Notes: generated by a model not told the origin, from the letters alone. A stretch of DNA of 64,000 bases from Burkholderia sp. OK233 (GCF_900230185.1 NZ_OCSR01000001.1:4402001-4466000); one strand, 5' to 3'. Shown: positions 42,823 through 51,454, counted from the first letter of the stretch. Numbers and translations are program-made.

Positions 42823-44142
42823 TTGGACGATCGCGTTCGTAAGGCAGCCAGACCGGCGACGAGAACCGAGCGCGCAACGCTTGCGGTGAGAGAGGTATTG
42901 GAAGGCCGCCGCCGCGGCGCGCTGATGCTTCTGCCGTTTGCTGGACCGGCAGTGGTGGTCTCGGTTGCCTATATGGATCCGGGCAACTTTGCGACGAATA
43001 TTCAGGCGGGCGCCCGGTACGGGTATGCGTTGTTGTGGGTGGTGCTGTTGGCTAACGTCGTGGCGATGCTGTTTCAGGCGCTTTCGGCGAAGCTCGGCAT
43101 CGTCACCGGGCGAAACCTCGCGGAGCTGTGTCGGGAACGGTTTTCGAAACCTGTCGTGCTGATCATGTGGGGTGTCAGCGAAATCGCCGCGATGGCAACC
43201 GATCTGGCCGAATTTCTCGGCGGCGCAATCGGACTGTCGTTACTGTTTCACATGCCATTGCTCGGCGGCATGGTGGTCACGGCGATCGTGACATACGGCC
43301 TGCTGTTGTTTGAGAGCGCCGGTTTCCGTCCCCTTGAACTGGCGATTGGGGCACTCGTCGGCATCATTGGCTTGTCCTACCTTGCCGAGCTGTTCATTAC
43401 GCCGATTGCGTGGCCGAGTGTCCTCGCCCATACGTTTTCCCCTCAATTTCCCGACGCGAATGCGCTCACGATTGCCGTCGGTATCGTGGGTGCGACGGTG
43501 ATGCCGCATGCGCTTTTTCTGCACTCCGGACTAACGCAAAAGCGAGCACCCGCGAGAACGGAGCACGAGCGCGCAAAGTTGCTGAAATTCTCGAATATCG
43601 AGGTTGTCATCGCACTGACCATCGCCGGTCTCATCAATATGGCGATGGTTATCATGGCCGCGGGGGCATTCCATCACGGGCATCCTGAGGTGGCGGAGAT
43701 CGAAACGGCCTATCACACGCTGGCGCCGCTATTAGGCATTGGGGCGGCAGGGATTTTTCTGCTGTCGCTGATCGCTTCGGGCATATCGAGTTCCGTGGTC
43801 GGCACGATGGCGGGTCAGATGATCATGCAAGGGTTCGTGGGTTTTCGCATTCCGCTATGGTTGCGCCGGGCCGTTACGATGGTGCCGAGTTTCGTCGTGG
43901 TGGCGCTTGGGGTCAATGCGACTCAGGCGCTCGTCCTGAGTCAGGTTGTATTGAGCCTCGCATTGCCGCTGCCGATGGCCGCGTTGCTATGGTTCACCTG
44001 CCGCAAGGACGTGATGGGCACGTACAAAAATCGCGCATTCGTCACCGTGATCGCCATGCTGGCGGCATTCGTCGTCCTATCGTTCAATGTCGTGCTGATA
44101 CTGCAAACGTTCGGCGTTGAGATTCCTGGCTTGCCAGGCTGA
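42823..44142 (+). CDS. Nramp-family divalent metal transporter (MntH-like)
   Basis: A 439-aa proton-coupled Mn2+/Fe2+ importer. The helix 1 metal-site motif is YMDPGNFATNIQAGA (Asp about 52, Asn 55) and the helix 6 motif is VMPHALFLHSGL (Met about 227, His 229). Eleven or so hydrophobic helices follow the family plan. The start is TTG at 42823 with AAGGAG nine bases before it; no in-frame ATG is better placed. A short hairpin GTGCC...GGGCAC (about 42767-42790) lies upstream. Sitting between the di-iron monooxygenase genes and their regulator, it probably supplies Fe or Mn to the system. Confidence 0.88.
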   Translation: MDDRVRKAARPATRTERATLAVREVLEGRRRGALMLLPFAGPAVVVSVAYMDPGNFATNIQAGARYGYALLWVVLLANVVAMLFQALSAKLGIVTGRNLAELCRERFSKPVVLIMWGVSEIAAMATDLAEFLGGAIGLSLLFHMPLLGGMVVTAIVTYGLLLFESAGFRPLELAIGALVGIIGLSYLAELFITPIAWPSVLAHTFSPQFPDANALTIAVGIVGATVMPHALFLHSGLTQKRAPARTEHERAKLLKFSNIEVVIALTIAGLINMAMVIMAAGAFHHGHPEVAEIETAYHTLAPLLGIGAAGIFLLSLIASGISSSVVGTMAGQMIMQGFVGFRIPLWLRRAVTMVPSFVVVALGVNATQALVLSQVVLSLALPLPMAALLWFTCRKDVMGTYKNRAFVTVIAMLAAFVVLSFNVVLILQTFGVEIPGLPG

Positions 44143-44377
44143 AACATTCCCTATCGGCGGCCTGACGAGTTCTTACACAGGGTAAAACGGACGGTGATCC
44201 GCGCCGGGTTTTCGTGGGCAGACTTGGCGGCGATGCAGGCATATACTAATCGGCGATCGCGCCGCTGGGTTTGGCTGACAGTTGAGCAAAAAACCCCAGG
44301 CCGCGACATACTTGCGAGTCACGCCGAAGCCAGCCGCAGAGCGGTTCCGAGCTGACCCATCGTATAGGAGGAGAGTT

Positions 44378-46432
44378 GTGACGAGACAGCAGCTCCGCAG
44401 CATGTCGGGTCTTGGCAATCAGGCTGCCATGCGCAGCGTCGTGGCTAACGCGCAGCGTGCGAACGACCGTCACTCCGACAGGGTCACGATGCTCGCATGG
44501 GAGCGTTTTCTCGCGGGCGAGACGTCGGCGTCCGCTCCTTCGGCTCTGATCGACTCCTGGCAACGCAGTCTGCAATCCGGAGTCAGTCCCACTGCTGGAT
44601 CGGCACCGTTCGCAGTGCATGGCGACGCAGTCGCGACGCTGTGCTGGCGGCACCGGGAGTTGCTGGCGGCGTCTGATCGTCTTTTCACCGTGACCGCGGA
44701 TCTCTTCGCGGATTCGCATTCGATCCTGCTGTTGACCAACCAGGATGGTGTGATTCTCAAGGCCGCAGGGGACTTGCGTACTTTGGCGGCAGGCGAAAAA
44801 ATCCATTTGACGATGGGCGGCGACTGGCGTGAAGGCCAGGCCGGCACCAACGGCATCGGTACCACGCTCGCCACCGGTCAACCCACCTATATCCACGGTT
44901 CCGAGCACTTCTGCGAAGGAATCAAGTCGTGGAGTTGCGCAGCGGCGCCGATTTGCGAACCCGGCACCGGCAAAATTCTCGGCGTGCTCGACATTTCCGG
45001 GCCGCCTTCCACCTATCAGATCAATAACCTTACGTTAGCGGTAACGGCCGCGCGTCAGATTGAAATGGTGCTGGCCGAGCAGGCGGCTCGCGAGCATATG
45101 CGCCTGCTGGCCTTCTGCCTGCAGCGCCTATCGTCATCCGACGCAACCGGGATGATCGCAATTGATCGGGCCGGGCGGCTTGTGCATACCACGGGCAGGG
45201 TGCCATTGCCGGTCAACATCGGAGAACGCTTCCCCGGTATGGATGAGAGCTCCGCGATCGAGGACTGGGCCCAACATCTGCCCAAAGGCTTGCATGCCGA
45301 CTGGTTCAACCCGGTTGTGGTCGATGGCAGCGCGATCGGTGCCATTCTCGTTGTTCCCGTTCGATCGCGGCCCATCAACGCCCGGATCGCCGAGCGCAGT
45401 GGCGAGGACGATCCGCAGCGCAACTGCTTCGCGCAGATCCAGGGTCAAAGTGTAACAATGCTGGCCGCCCTCAACCGGGGGCGTCAGCTTGCCCGCAGGC
45501 GTGTGCCGGTTCTGATCGAGGGCGAAACAGGGGTCGGCAAAGAACTGTTCGCGCGCGCCATCCATGGCGAAGAAGGGGGAAGTGGACCTTTCGTCGCGTA
45601 CAACTGCGGGGCCGCGTCAAAAGAGCTGATCGCCAGCGAGTTGTTCGGCCACGTGCGTGGTGCCTTTACGGGGGCGACTGCCGAGGGGCGGCCGGGCCGA
45701 TTCGAACTGGCTCACGGAGGCACGCTATGTCTCGACGAAATCGGTGAGATGCCGCTCGAACTTCAGCCGGTCCTGCTGCGCGCACTCGAGGAGGGTGTCA
45801 TTTACCGGCTTGGAGACCCTCAGCCGCGACGCGTCGACGTGCGCCTGCTGGCGATGACCAATCGCAATCTGCGCGAAGAGGTCGACGCGGGCCACTTCCG
45901 ACGCGATCTTTATTACCGCATCAGCGTTACGCGCATACGCATTCCGCCGCTGCGCGAACGGGACATCGACATCGATCTCCTCGTCGCGTTTTTCAACCGG
46001 CGACTCGCCCAACGCCACGCGGTTCCCGAGCGACGACTAAGCGCCGAAATCATGGCGGTGCTACGCGCTTATTCCTGGCCCGGCAATGTCAGGGAGATGC
46101 GCAATGTCATCGAAAATCTGCTCCTGACGTCCAGCGAAGAGGTGGTGACGCTCGATGAACTGCCTGCCGAACTGCTCGATGAAACCGGTACTGCTGGGGT
46201 TGTTGCGCCGCCTGTGCTCGAGCAATCGTGCAGTCTGGAGGAAACGGAGCGTTTGACCATTGCCCGGGCAGTGCAGGGCGCTCACGGCAATCTTGCGCAT
46301 GCCGCCCGCTCATTGGGTGTCTCGCGTAGCACGCTATATCGCAAGCTGGAACTCTATCAACTGAGCGCTATCGCCAAAACGACAGGTGTATCAGGGGGGC
46401 GCGATAAGGTCGGCAGGGCGAGAAAGCTGTGA
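44378..46432 (+). CDS. mimR: Sigma-54-dependent activator, AcoR/MimR type
   Basis: A 684-aa enhancer-binding protein. The N-terminal sensory region (about 1-330) has a GAF-like domain with LGEKIHLTMGGDWREGQAGTNGIGTTLATGQP-type sequence common to AcoR activators. The AAA+ domain has Walker A EGETGVGKELFARAIH (about residue 380), the sigma-54-contacting GAFTGA (about 427), Walker B GGTLCLDEIGEMP and YSWPGNVREMRNV. A Fis-type helix-turn-helix (LAHAARSLGVSRSTLYRKL) ends it. GTG 44378 after AGGAGGAGAGTT was chosen over an upstream TTG at 44282. It is the obvious candidate to act at the dyads before both sigma-54 promoters. Confidence 0.9.
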   Translation: MTRQQLRSMSGLGNQAAMRSVVANAQRANDRHSDRVTMLAWERFLAGETSASAPSALIDSWQRSLQSGVSPTAGSAPFAVHGDAVATLCWRHRELLAASDRLFTVTADLFADSHSILLLTNQDGVILKAAGDLRTLAAGEKIHLTMGGDWREGQAGTNGIGTTLATGQPTYIHGSEHFCEGIKSWSCAAAPICEPGTGKILGVLDISGPPSTYQINNLTLAVTAARQIEMVLAEQAAREHMRLLAFCLQRLSSSDATGMIAIDRAGRLVHTTGRVPLPVNIGERFPGMDESSAIEDWAQHLPKGLHADWFNPVVVDGSAIGAILVVPVRSRPINARIAERSGEDDPQRNCFAQIQGQSVTMLAALNRGRQLARRRVPVLIEGETGVGKELFARAIHGEEGGSGPFVAYNCGAASKELIASELFGHVRGAFTGATAEGRPGRFELAHGGTLCLDEIGEMPLELQPVLLRALEEGVIYRLGDPQPRRVDVRLLAMTNRNLREEVDAGHFRRDLYYRISVTRIRIPPLRERDIDIDLLVAFFNRRLAQRHAVPERRLSAEIMAVLRAYSWPGNVREMRNVIENLLLTSSEEVVTLDELPAELLDETGTAGVVAPPVLEQSCSLEETERLTIARAVQGAHGNLAHAARSLGVSRSTLYRKLELYQLSAIAKTTGVSGGRDKVGRARKL

Positions 46433-46539
46433 CGTGGTAAGGATTCCTTATATGACCAACGAGTAGAACTGTTGATATTTCCACTGGCCGCGGACCTTGA
46501 CGTAGTAGCGCGACAGAGCCCTTTTGGAAAGGGTTGCAA

Positions 46540-47493
46540 TCACCGGCTGCGTTGACCAGGTGACTTCCAGCCCATCAGCGTCTCGGCGCTCCATTCCGCC
46601 GGGGTGAGTCTGGAGATAAAGAAGTCGGCCAACGCGCTAACCTTTGCTGGCCGTGCGCGGGCAGTGGGTGTGACGAAATACAGACCGCCTTCCGGCAAGC
46701 GCCAATCGGTCAAAATCGGTTCAAGCTGTTTGTCGGGGAAATACTGCGTCGCAACGAACTCGGGAAGCTCAGCAATGGCAAGTCCCGCGAGCAGCGTGGG
46801 CAGTAACGCTTCCACGTTTGTTGCCCGCAACGCCCCGGTCGGTGTGATCGTGCATTCCTCACCATTTTTGTGGGTAAAACGCCAAACGTCCCGCTTGCTC
46901 CTGTTGGCGTAGGTAAGGCACTGGTGCGCGCCAAGATCATGGGGGTGCTGCGGGCGACCATAGCGAGACAGATAGGTCGGAGATGCCACGACAAACCGGC
47001 GCACGGGTGCGATGAGACGTGCAGCGAGTGACGAATCTTCCATGATGGCGATACGGAGGGCCGCGTCAAAGCCATCGCCGATCAGATCAGCATGGCCGTC
47101 CGTGAGATGAAGTTCCACGGAAATATCCGGATAGGTCCGGAAGAACTCCGGCAGCAGTGGGGCAACCCAGCGCGCGCCGAAGGACAGTGGCGCAGCGAGC
47201 TTGACCAGACCACGCGGTCGGCTTGACGTCTCACGCGCGATATCCTCAGCTTCTTCGGCGTCGGCGTAGATTTTCGCCGCGCGCTCGGCGAGCATATGAC
47301 CGTAGTCCGTGAGCGCAAGTCGTCGCGAAGTGCGGTTAAAAAGCCGTCCCCCCAAGCGCTCCTCGAGGCGGGTGACCGCCCGGGAAACTGTGGCAACTGA
47401 GACGCCCATTGTCGCCGCCGCAGCAGCGAACGAACCTTCTTCGGCGACCTTCGCGAACATCGCGAATCCTTCAAAGTCAGGCAACTTTGACAT
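46540..47493 (-). CDS. LysR-family regulator
   Basis: A 317-aa regulator with an N-terminal winged helix (GFAMFAKVAEEGSFAAAAATMGVSVATVSRAVTRLEERLG) and a C-terminal effector-binding domain (RWVAPLLPEFFRTYPDISVELH and LLPTLLAGLAIAELPEFVA). ATG 47493 is preceded by AGGA at a suitable distance; a TTG nine codons upstream is an alternative. It is divergent from the SDR gene across 99 bases containing the imperfect dyad CTATTTCGAAAAGTAG (47527-47542), which could be its site. It probably controls the SDR-GST-SnoaL-WrbA genes. Confidence 0.88.
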   Translation of the reverse strand: MSKLPDFEGFAMFAKVAEEGSFAAAAATMGVSVATVSRAVTRLEERLGGRLFNRTSRRLALTDYGHMLAERAAKIYADAEEAEDIARETSSRPRGLVKLAAPLSFGARWVAPLLPEFFRTYPDISVELHLTDGHADLIGDGFDAALRIAIMEDSSLAARLIAPVRRFVVASPTYLSRYGRPQHPHDLGAHQCLTYANRSKRDVWRFTHKNGEECTITPTGALRATNVEALLPTLLAGLAIAELPEFVATQYFPDKQLEPILTDWRLPEGGLYFVTPTARARPAKVSALADFFISRLTPAEWSAETLMGWKSPGQRSR

Positions 47494-47592
47494 CGACAAT
47501 CCTGCAACGATGGTTTTCAATCATTTCTATTTCGAAAAGTAGCATGCTGCCATAGATTTGTCTCATCGCACAGCTGTGCATGGAGATAGATC

Positions 47593-48348
47593 ATGGTACG
47601 CAAACTCGAAGGAAAGATAGCCGTCGTCACCGGCGGCACAACCGGTATTGGGCTTGCCACCGCCAGGCGTTTTGTGGGCGAGGGCGCGCGGGTTTTTGTG
47701 ACCGGCCGTCGCCAGGCTGACCTCGATGCCGCCGTTGCGGCGATCGGGCCGAGGGCGACCGGTGTGCGCGCCGACTCCGCCAATCTTAACGACCTCAACC
47801 GGCTCTACGAGCGCGTAAAGACCGAAGCAGGCCGCATCGATGTGCTGTTCGTCAACGCAGGCGGTGGATCGATGTTGCCCTTGGGGGCGATCACTGAAGA
47901 GCAGTATGACGATACGTTCGATCGCAATGTGAAGGGCGTGCTCTTTACGGTGCAGAAGGCGTTGCCGCTCCTCGTCGATGGCGCCTCGGTGATACTCACT
48001 GCGTCGAACGTCAGCATCAAGGGCACGCCGGCGTTCAGTGTCTATAGCGCCTCGAAAGCTGCAGTGCGCAATTTCGCCCGGAGCTGGACGCTCGACCTGA
48101 AGTCTCGCGGCATCCGCGTGAACGTCATCAGCCCGGGCCCGATCAAGACCCCAGGCCTTGTCGATCTGGCCGGCCCCGATACCGCGCAGCAGCAGAGCAT
48201 GCTCGACTACATGGCGTCGACCATCCCGCTCGGGCGTCTCGGCGATCCCGACGAAGTCGCGGGTGTCGCTGTCTTTCTCGCTTCCTCAGATTCGAGCTTC
48301 ATCGCCGGTACGGAGATCTTCGTCGATGGTGGACAAGCTCAGATTTGA
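47593..48348 (+). CDS. Short-chain dehydrogenase/reductase
   Basis: A 251-aa classical SDR. The cofactor site is VVTGGTTGIGLATARRF with GRR after strand 2, favouring NADP(H). NAGGGSMLPLG and the catalytic SNVSIKGTPAFSVYSASKAA (Tyr-X3-Lys) follow, and SPGPIKTPG is the substrate loop. The substrate is unknown. It opens a rightward cassette of redox and detoxification genes and is divergent from the LysR gene. Confidence 0.9.
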   Translation: MVRKLEGKIAVVTGGTTGIGLATARRFVGEGARVFVTGRRQADLDAAVAAIGPRATGVRADSANLNDLNRLYERVKTEAGRIDVLFVNAGGGSMLPLGAITEEQYDDTFDRNVKGVLFTVQKALPLLVDGASVILTASNVSIKGTPAFSVYSASKAAVRNFARSWTLDLKSRGIRVNVISPGPIKTPGLVDLAGPDTAQQQSMLDYMASTIPLGRLGDPDEVAGVAVFLASSDSSFIAGTEIFVDGGQAQI

Positions 48349-48450
48349 CGAGAGGTCCTGAAGCGGTCGGGCGATTCGATACCAGCCACTCAATTCCAAC
48401 AGTACGCCATGCGCCGACCCAGGCGACCAACCCGCACAAAGGAAATGTTC

Positions 48451-49089
48451 ATGAACACTATGTTCGAAGTTCACGCTTTCGCCACGCCCAATAGTCTCAA
48501 AGTCCCCATCGCGCTGGAAGAGATGGGGCTCGACTATCGGCTCGTGCCCGTCAACCTGCGCCAGGGCGAGCAGAAGACCGCAGCCTTCAAGGCAATGAAT
48601 CCCAATGGGAAAGTACCGGTTCTCATCGATCGTTCTGCTCCCGAAGAAGGCGACCTGGTATTGGGCGAGTCCGCCGCGATTCTGGTCGACCTGGCAGAGA
48701 AGACTGGACGACTTCTTCCGAAGGATGGCCCGCGGCGCGGCAAGGTCTTTGAGCAACTTTTCTTCCACGCGTCCGGCCTCAGCCCGGCGTTTCTGCAGGC
48801 CTTCCTGGTCGCGATCAAATCGTCGCCGCAACCCGGGGCAAAAGCGCTTGCGCTAGCGGAGGTTGAACGGACGCTGGGCGTGCTCAACCACGTTCTCGAG
48901 CGTCATCGGTACGCTGCAGGCGACGAGTACAGCGTTGCGGACATCGCCCATTTCGGCTGGGTGTGGCGTCATCAGGCAATCGGCGCGAGCCTCGACAAGT
49001 TTCCGTTCGTCGCTAGCTGGCATGAGGAAATCGCGACGCGACCCGCTGTCGTCACCGCTATCGAACGAACCGTGGCGCTCGCTCAGTAG
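48451..49089 (+). CDS. Glutathione S-transferase family protein
   Basis: A 212-aa GST. The thioredoxin-like N-domain has VHAFATPNSLKVPIALEEMGLDYRLVPVNL and the glutathione-binding NPNGKVPVLID followed by LGESAAILVDLAEK (the conserved Glu-Ser). The C-domain is helical with YSVADIAHFGWVWRH. It resembles the YfcG/YghU-like group. ATG 48451 after AAAGGAAATGTTC was preferred to an in-frame ATG two codons earlier. Likely glutathione-dependent reduction or conjugation of electrophiles or peroxides. Confidence 0.88.
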   Translation: MNTMFEVHAFATPNSLKVPIALEEMGLDYRLVPVNLRQGEQKTAAFKAMNPNGKVPVLIDRSAPEEGDLVLGESAAILVDLAEKTGRLLPKDGPRRGKVFEQLFFHASGLSPAFLQAFLVAIKSSPQPGAKALALAEVERTLGVLNHVLERHRYAAGDEYSVADIAHFGWVWRHQAIGASLDKFPFVASWHEEIATRPAVVTAIERTVALAQ

Positions 49090-49170
49090 ACCGATGCGAC
49101 ATCCCATTCTTTAAATATTCACCCAACGTAATCTGGCCCAGTTCGTAGTCAATCAGCAAGGAGAATAGTT

Positions 49171-49536
49171 ATGACCGATCGTATCAACGAATTGCTCTAT
49201 CGCAACCTTCAGGAAGTCTTCGGCGAGGGCGACGCTAAACGTCGTCGCGCGGCCATCGAGGAACTCTATACGGAGGACTGCGTGCTCTACGCGCCTCCGG
49301 GTGTATTCGTCGGGCACGATGATCTCGACACATTCTCTGGGGAACTTCGCGCAACACACCCGCATTTCGCCTACTCGCCGCACGGTGAGCCTCAGGCTCT
49401 GCACAACGCTGGCCGCCTGGCGTGGGGGTCTGGCCCGCGGGACGAGGCCCCCCACTATACGGGCGTGGATGTGATCATCGTTCGCGACGAGAAGATTGCT
49501 GCGCTCTACGTCTTCCTTGATTCCATGCCTTCATAA
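49171..49536 (+). CDS. SnoaL/NTF2-like protein
   Basis: A 121-aa single-domain protein of the cone-shaped NTF2-like fold: an N-terminal helix pair (NELLYRNLQEVFGEGDAKRRRAAIEELYTEDCVLYAPPG) and beta strands (GRLAWGSGP, GVDVIIVRDEKIAALYVFLD). Such proteins act as small-molecule isomerases or hydrolases or as ligand binders. AAGGAGAATAGTT precedes ATG 49171. It lies in the middle of the redox cassette; no substrate can be assigned. Confidence 0.8.
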   Translation: MTDRINELLYRNLQEVFGEGDAKRRRAAIEELYTEDCVLYAPPGVFVGHDDLDTFSGELRATHPHFAYSPHGEPQALHNAGRLAWGSGPRDEAPHYTGVDVIIVRDEKIAALYVFLDSMPS

Positions 49537-49720
49537 CCCGATGGTGATCCCCCCCGGTTGTCCGATGCGCGGGTACCGTGCAGGTTGCCCGAAAGCGAAT
49601 TCTCGTACGAACACACGCAGACAAACGATGTTTGCGTCCCGCAGCCGCGAAGTGCGCGCTGTCGGGTACACGCTATTCCCCAGGCCGGCAACGCCGCATC
49701 TATATAAATAGGAGTTCAAA

Positions 49721-50320
49721 ATGTCGAAAGTTATAGTGCTGTATTACTCATCATATGGTCACGTCGAAGCACTGGCCGATGCCGTGGCTGAAGGTGCGCG
49801 CTCGACGGGCGCCACAGTCGATGTCAAGCGGGTACCGGAAACGGCGCCGGAGGAGGTGGCCAAGGCTGCCTACTTCAAGCTCGACCAGCAAGCTCCGGTT
49901 GCGGAGGTCGCCGAGCTCGCCGACTACGACGCTATTGCTGTCGGTACGCCGACCCGTTTCGGGCGCATTTCCTCCCAGATGGCCGCGTTTCTGGATCAGG
50001 CCGGCGGTCTATGGATGAGCGGCGCGCTGAATGGCAAGGTTGGCGGTGCATTCACGTCGACCGCCAGCCAACACGGCGGGCAGGAAACGACGCTGTTTTC
50101 GGTCATTACCAACCTGCTGCACTTTGGCATGGTCATCGTTGGCCTGCCATACAGCCATCACGGGCAGATGACGCTGGACGAGATTGTCGGCGGTGCTCCC
50201 TATGGAGCCACGACCATCGCCGGCGGAAATGGTGAGCGCCAACCGAGCGCGATCGAGCTCGAGGGCGCACGTCACCAGGGCGAACTGATTGCCCATACGG
50301 CAAACAAGTTGTTCGGCTGA
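49721..50320 (+). CDS. wrbA: NAD(P)H:quinone oxidoreductase (flavodoxin-like, WrbA family)
   Basis: A 199-aa flavoprotein. The FMN phosphate loop is VLYYSSYGHVEALADAVAEGA; FMN-contacting PTRFGRISSQMAAFLDQ and STASQHGGQETTLFSVITNLLHFGMVIVGLPYS follow, and the C-terminus has GASYG-type GAPYGATTIAGGNGERQPS. It reduces quinones by two electrons and so limits redox cycling. It ends the LysR-linked cassette and borders the integrase remnant. Confidence 0.92.
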   Translation: MSKVIVLYYSSYGHVEALADAVAEGARSTGATVDVKRVPETAPEEVAKAAYFKLDQQAPVAEVAELADYDAIAVGTPTRFGRISSQMAAFLDQAGGLWMSGALNGKVGGAFTSTASQHGGQETTLFSVITNLLHFGMVIVGLPYSHHGQMTLDEIVGGAPYGATTIAGGNGERQPSAIELEGARHQGELIAHTANKLFG

Positions 50321-50369
50321 CCGTCGGTCACTATTCGCGCCGTTGCGCGAACGGTGGGGCCTGGCGGAT

Positions 50370-50850
50370 TCCCGCCTGGCCCGTGCCGACCGAAGGCGTG
50401 TTCAAGAAGTTCTCCGCACCGGTCAAGATACTGGCGTGCTTTGGTCGCGAGGTTGGGTGCGTGGGAGGCGATCGCTTCGAGTACGGGCTTGACCTCCGGC
50501 GTGGCAAGCGTCGAGATGGGCTTGTTGCGGAGCGCGGGAATCAGGTATTCGCGAACAACAATCTCTGCCTTCCGGTAGGTTTCGTCTGCCCATTCCTTGC
50601 GTTTGAAGTCGAGCCAGCGCTGGGCGACGAGATGGAAGGCGCCTTCGGCTGCGCGTTTGCGGGCCGTGGACTCGGCCCGGCGACGTTCGACTGGATCAGT
50701 GCCTTCGCGTACAAAAGATTGTGCGCGGTAGTGGCCGACCGTCGCGCATCAGTGAGCGCTGGACCCGCAAGGCGAGCCCGTTTCCGTCCCCAAGAAGGTA
50801 GGGACGGGTGCGCGCTTTGGCGGCACGGAACACCAACGCCGATTTCGGTT
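50370..50850 (-). pseudogene. Decayed tyrosine-recombinase (P4-type integrase) next to tRNA-Leu
   Basis: Translating the minus strand gives clear integrase fragments in changing frames. RAAKARTRPYLLGDGNGLALRVQ (about 50840-50775) is the DUF4102 N-terminus. LTDARRSATTAHNLL follows after a deletion. Then, in another frame, come DPVERRRAESTARKRAAEG, FHLVAQRWLDFKRKEWADETYRKAE and the core-binding stretch with VREYLIPALRNKPISTLATPEV, ending near ELLEHAFGR at about 50375. The frame change can be explained by a two-base insertion in CTTTTGTACGCGAAGG. The C-terminal catalytic domain (Arg-His-Arg-Tyr) is absent. Hence it is non-functional, and marks an old island integration at the adjacent tRNA gene. 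Confidence 0.82.
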
Positions 50851-50947
50851 CGACGCGTCTGGGCGTGGGTTTGCCCCCGAATCTGCGTATACGCAACGGT
50901 ATACGCAAAAATCGTCGATGTTAGCGGAACGCGCGGGAATTGTAGGC

Positions 50948-50985
50948 AACAAAAAACCCCGTAAGATGTTGATCTTACGGGGTTT
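50948..50985 (-). terminator. Rho-independent terminator of the first tRNA-Leu gene
   Basis: AAACCCCGTAAGAT and its exact complement form a 14-bp stem with a 4-base loop (50954-50985). On the minus strand the stem is followed by TTTTTTG, so it terminates leftward transcription from the tRNA-Leu gene at 51031-51117. Confidence 0.9.
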
Positions 50986-51030
50986 CTCGGACTTCTTCGG
51001 CTTGAGTTGAAACTAAGCCGGAACAACTGT

Positions 51031-51117
51031 TGGTGCCCAGGAGAGGACTCGAACCTCCACGGTGTTGCCACCGCTAGGACCTGAACCTAGTGCGTCTACC
51101 AATTCCGCCACCTGGGC
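51031..51117 (-). tRNA. tRNA-Leu (anticodon CAG), copy 1
   Basis: On the minus strand, the 87-nt gene has acceptor arm GCCCAGG paired with CCTGGGC, the anticodon loop TTCAGGT between CTAGG and CCTAG (anticodon CAG, decoding CUG), a long variable arm (class II) with GGTGGCAACACC, T-arm GGTTCGAGTCC and an encoded CCA end at 51031-51033. Its 3' side faces the integrase remnant. Confidence 0.95.
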
Positions 51118-51271
51118 ACGTCTTCAAGCTAGACCGCTATTTTAGCGTGACGATGCAGCGTGTCAATCCCCACATGCAAACTAACCATCGCTTCATCGGC
51201 CGCCCGGTTGCGTCATGCAGCGAAGCAAAACTTCACTGCTTGATTACCGCGAGTCAACCGTCCTTCTAACC

Positions 51272-51307
51272 ATGTGATCCGATCGAAAAACCTGAATCGG
51301 ACCACAT
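51272..51307. repeat. Inverted repeat between the two tRNA-Leu genes
   Basis: ATGTGATCCGAT (51272-51283) and ATCGGACCACAT (51296-51307) can form a 12-bp stem with a single mismatch around 12 bases. It lies between the terminator of the second tRNA gene and the first tRNA gene, and may be a processing hairpin or a remnant. Confidence 0.4.
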
Positions 51308-51316
51308 AGCTTCACA

Positions 51317-51363
51317 CAAAAAGTAAAGCCGCCGATGTGAAACATCAGGCGGCTTTACTTTTG
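51317..51363 (-). terminator. Terminator between the tandem tRNA-Leu genes
   Basis: AAAAGTAAAGCCGCC (51319-51333) and GGCGGCTTTACTTTT form a 15-bp stem; inside it GATGT/ACATC add five more pairs. The minus strand continues with T residues (TTTTTGTGTG). It directly follows the 3' end of the tRNA at 51368 in the leftward direction, so each tRNA copy has its own terminator. Confidence 0.85.
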
Positions 51364-51367
51364 AATC

Positions 51368-51454
51368 TGGTGCCCAAGAGAGGACTCGAACCTCCACAGT
51401 GTTGCCACCGCTAGGACCTGAACCTAGTGCGTCTACCAATTTCGCCACCTGGGC
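51368..51454 (-). tRNA. tRNA-Leu (anticodon CAG), copy 2
   Basis: The sequence is nearly identical to the copy at 51031 and has the same CAG anticodon, class II variable arm and encoded CCA. Differences include CACTG for CACCG in the variable arm and CTTGGGC for CCTGGGC in the acceptor stem, which gives one G-U pair. Both copies read leftward and appear to be a tandem duplication. Confidence 0.95.

Noticed and set aside
50541..51071. A 176-codon minus-strand open frame across the tRNA-proximal region
   Set aside because: It runs through the tRNA 3' end and the terminator, and mixes out-of-frame parts of the integrase relic, so it is not a gene.
51266..51448. Small frame overlapping the second tRNA-Leu gene (MAKLVDALGSGPSGG...)
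   Set aside because: The protein is a translation of the tRNA itself, a common annotation artefact.
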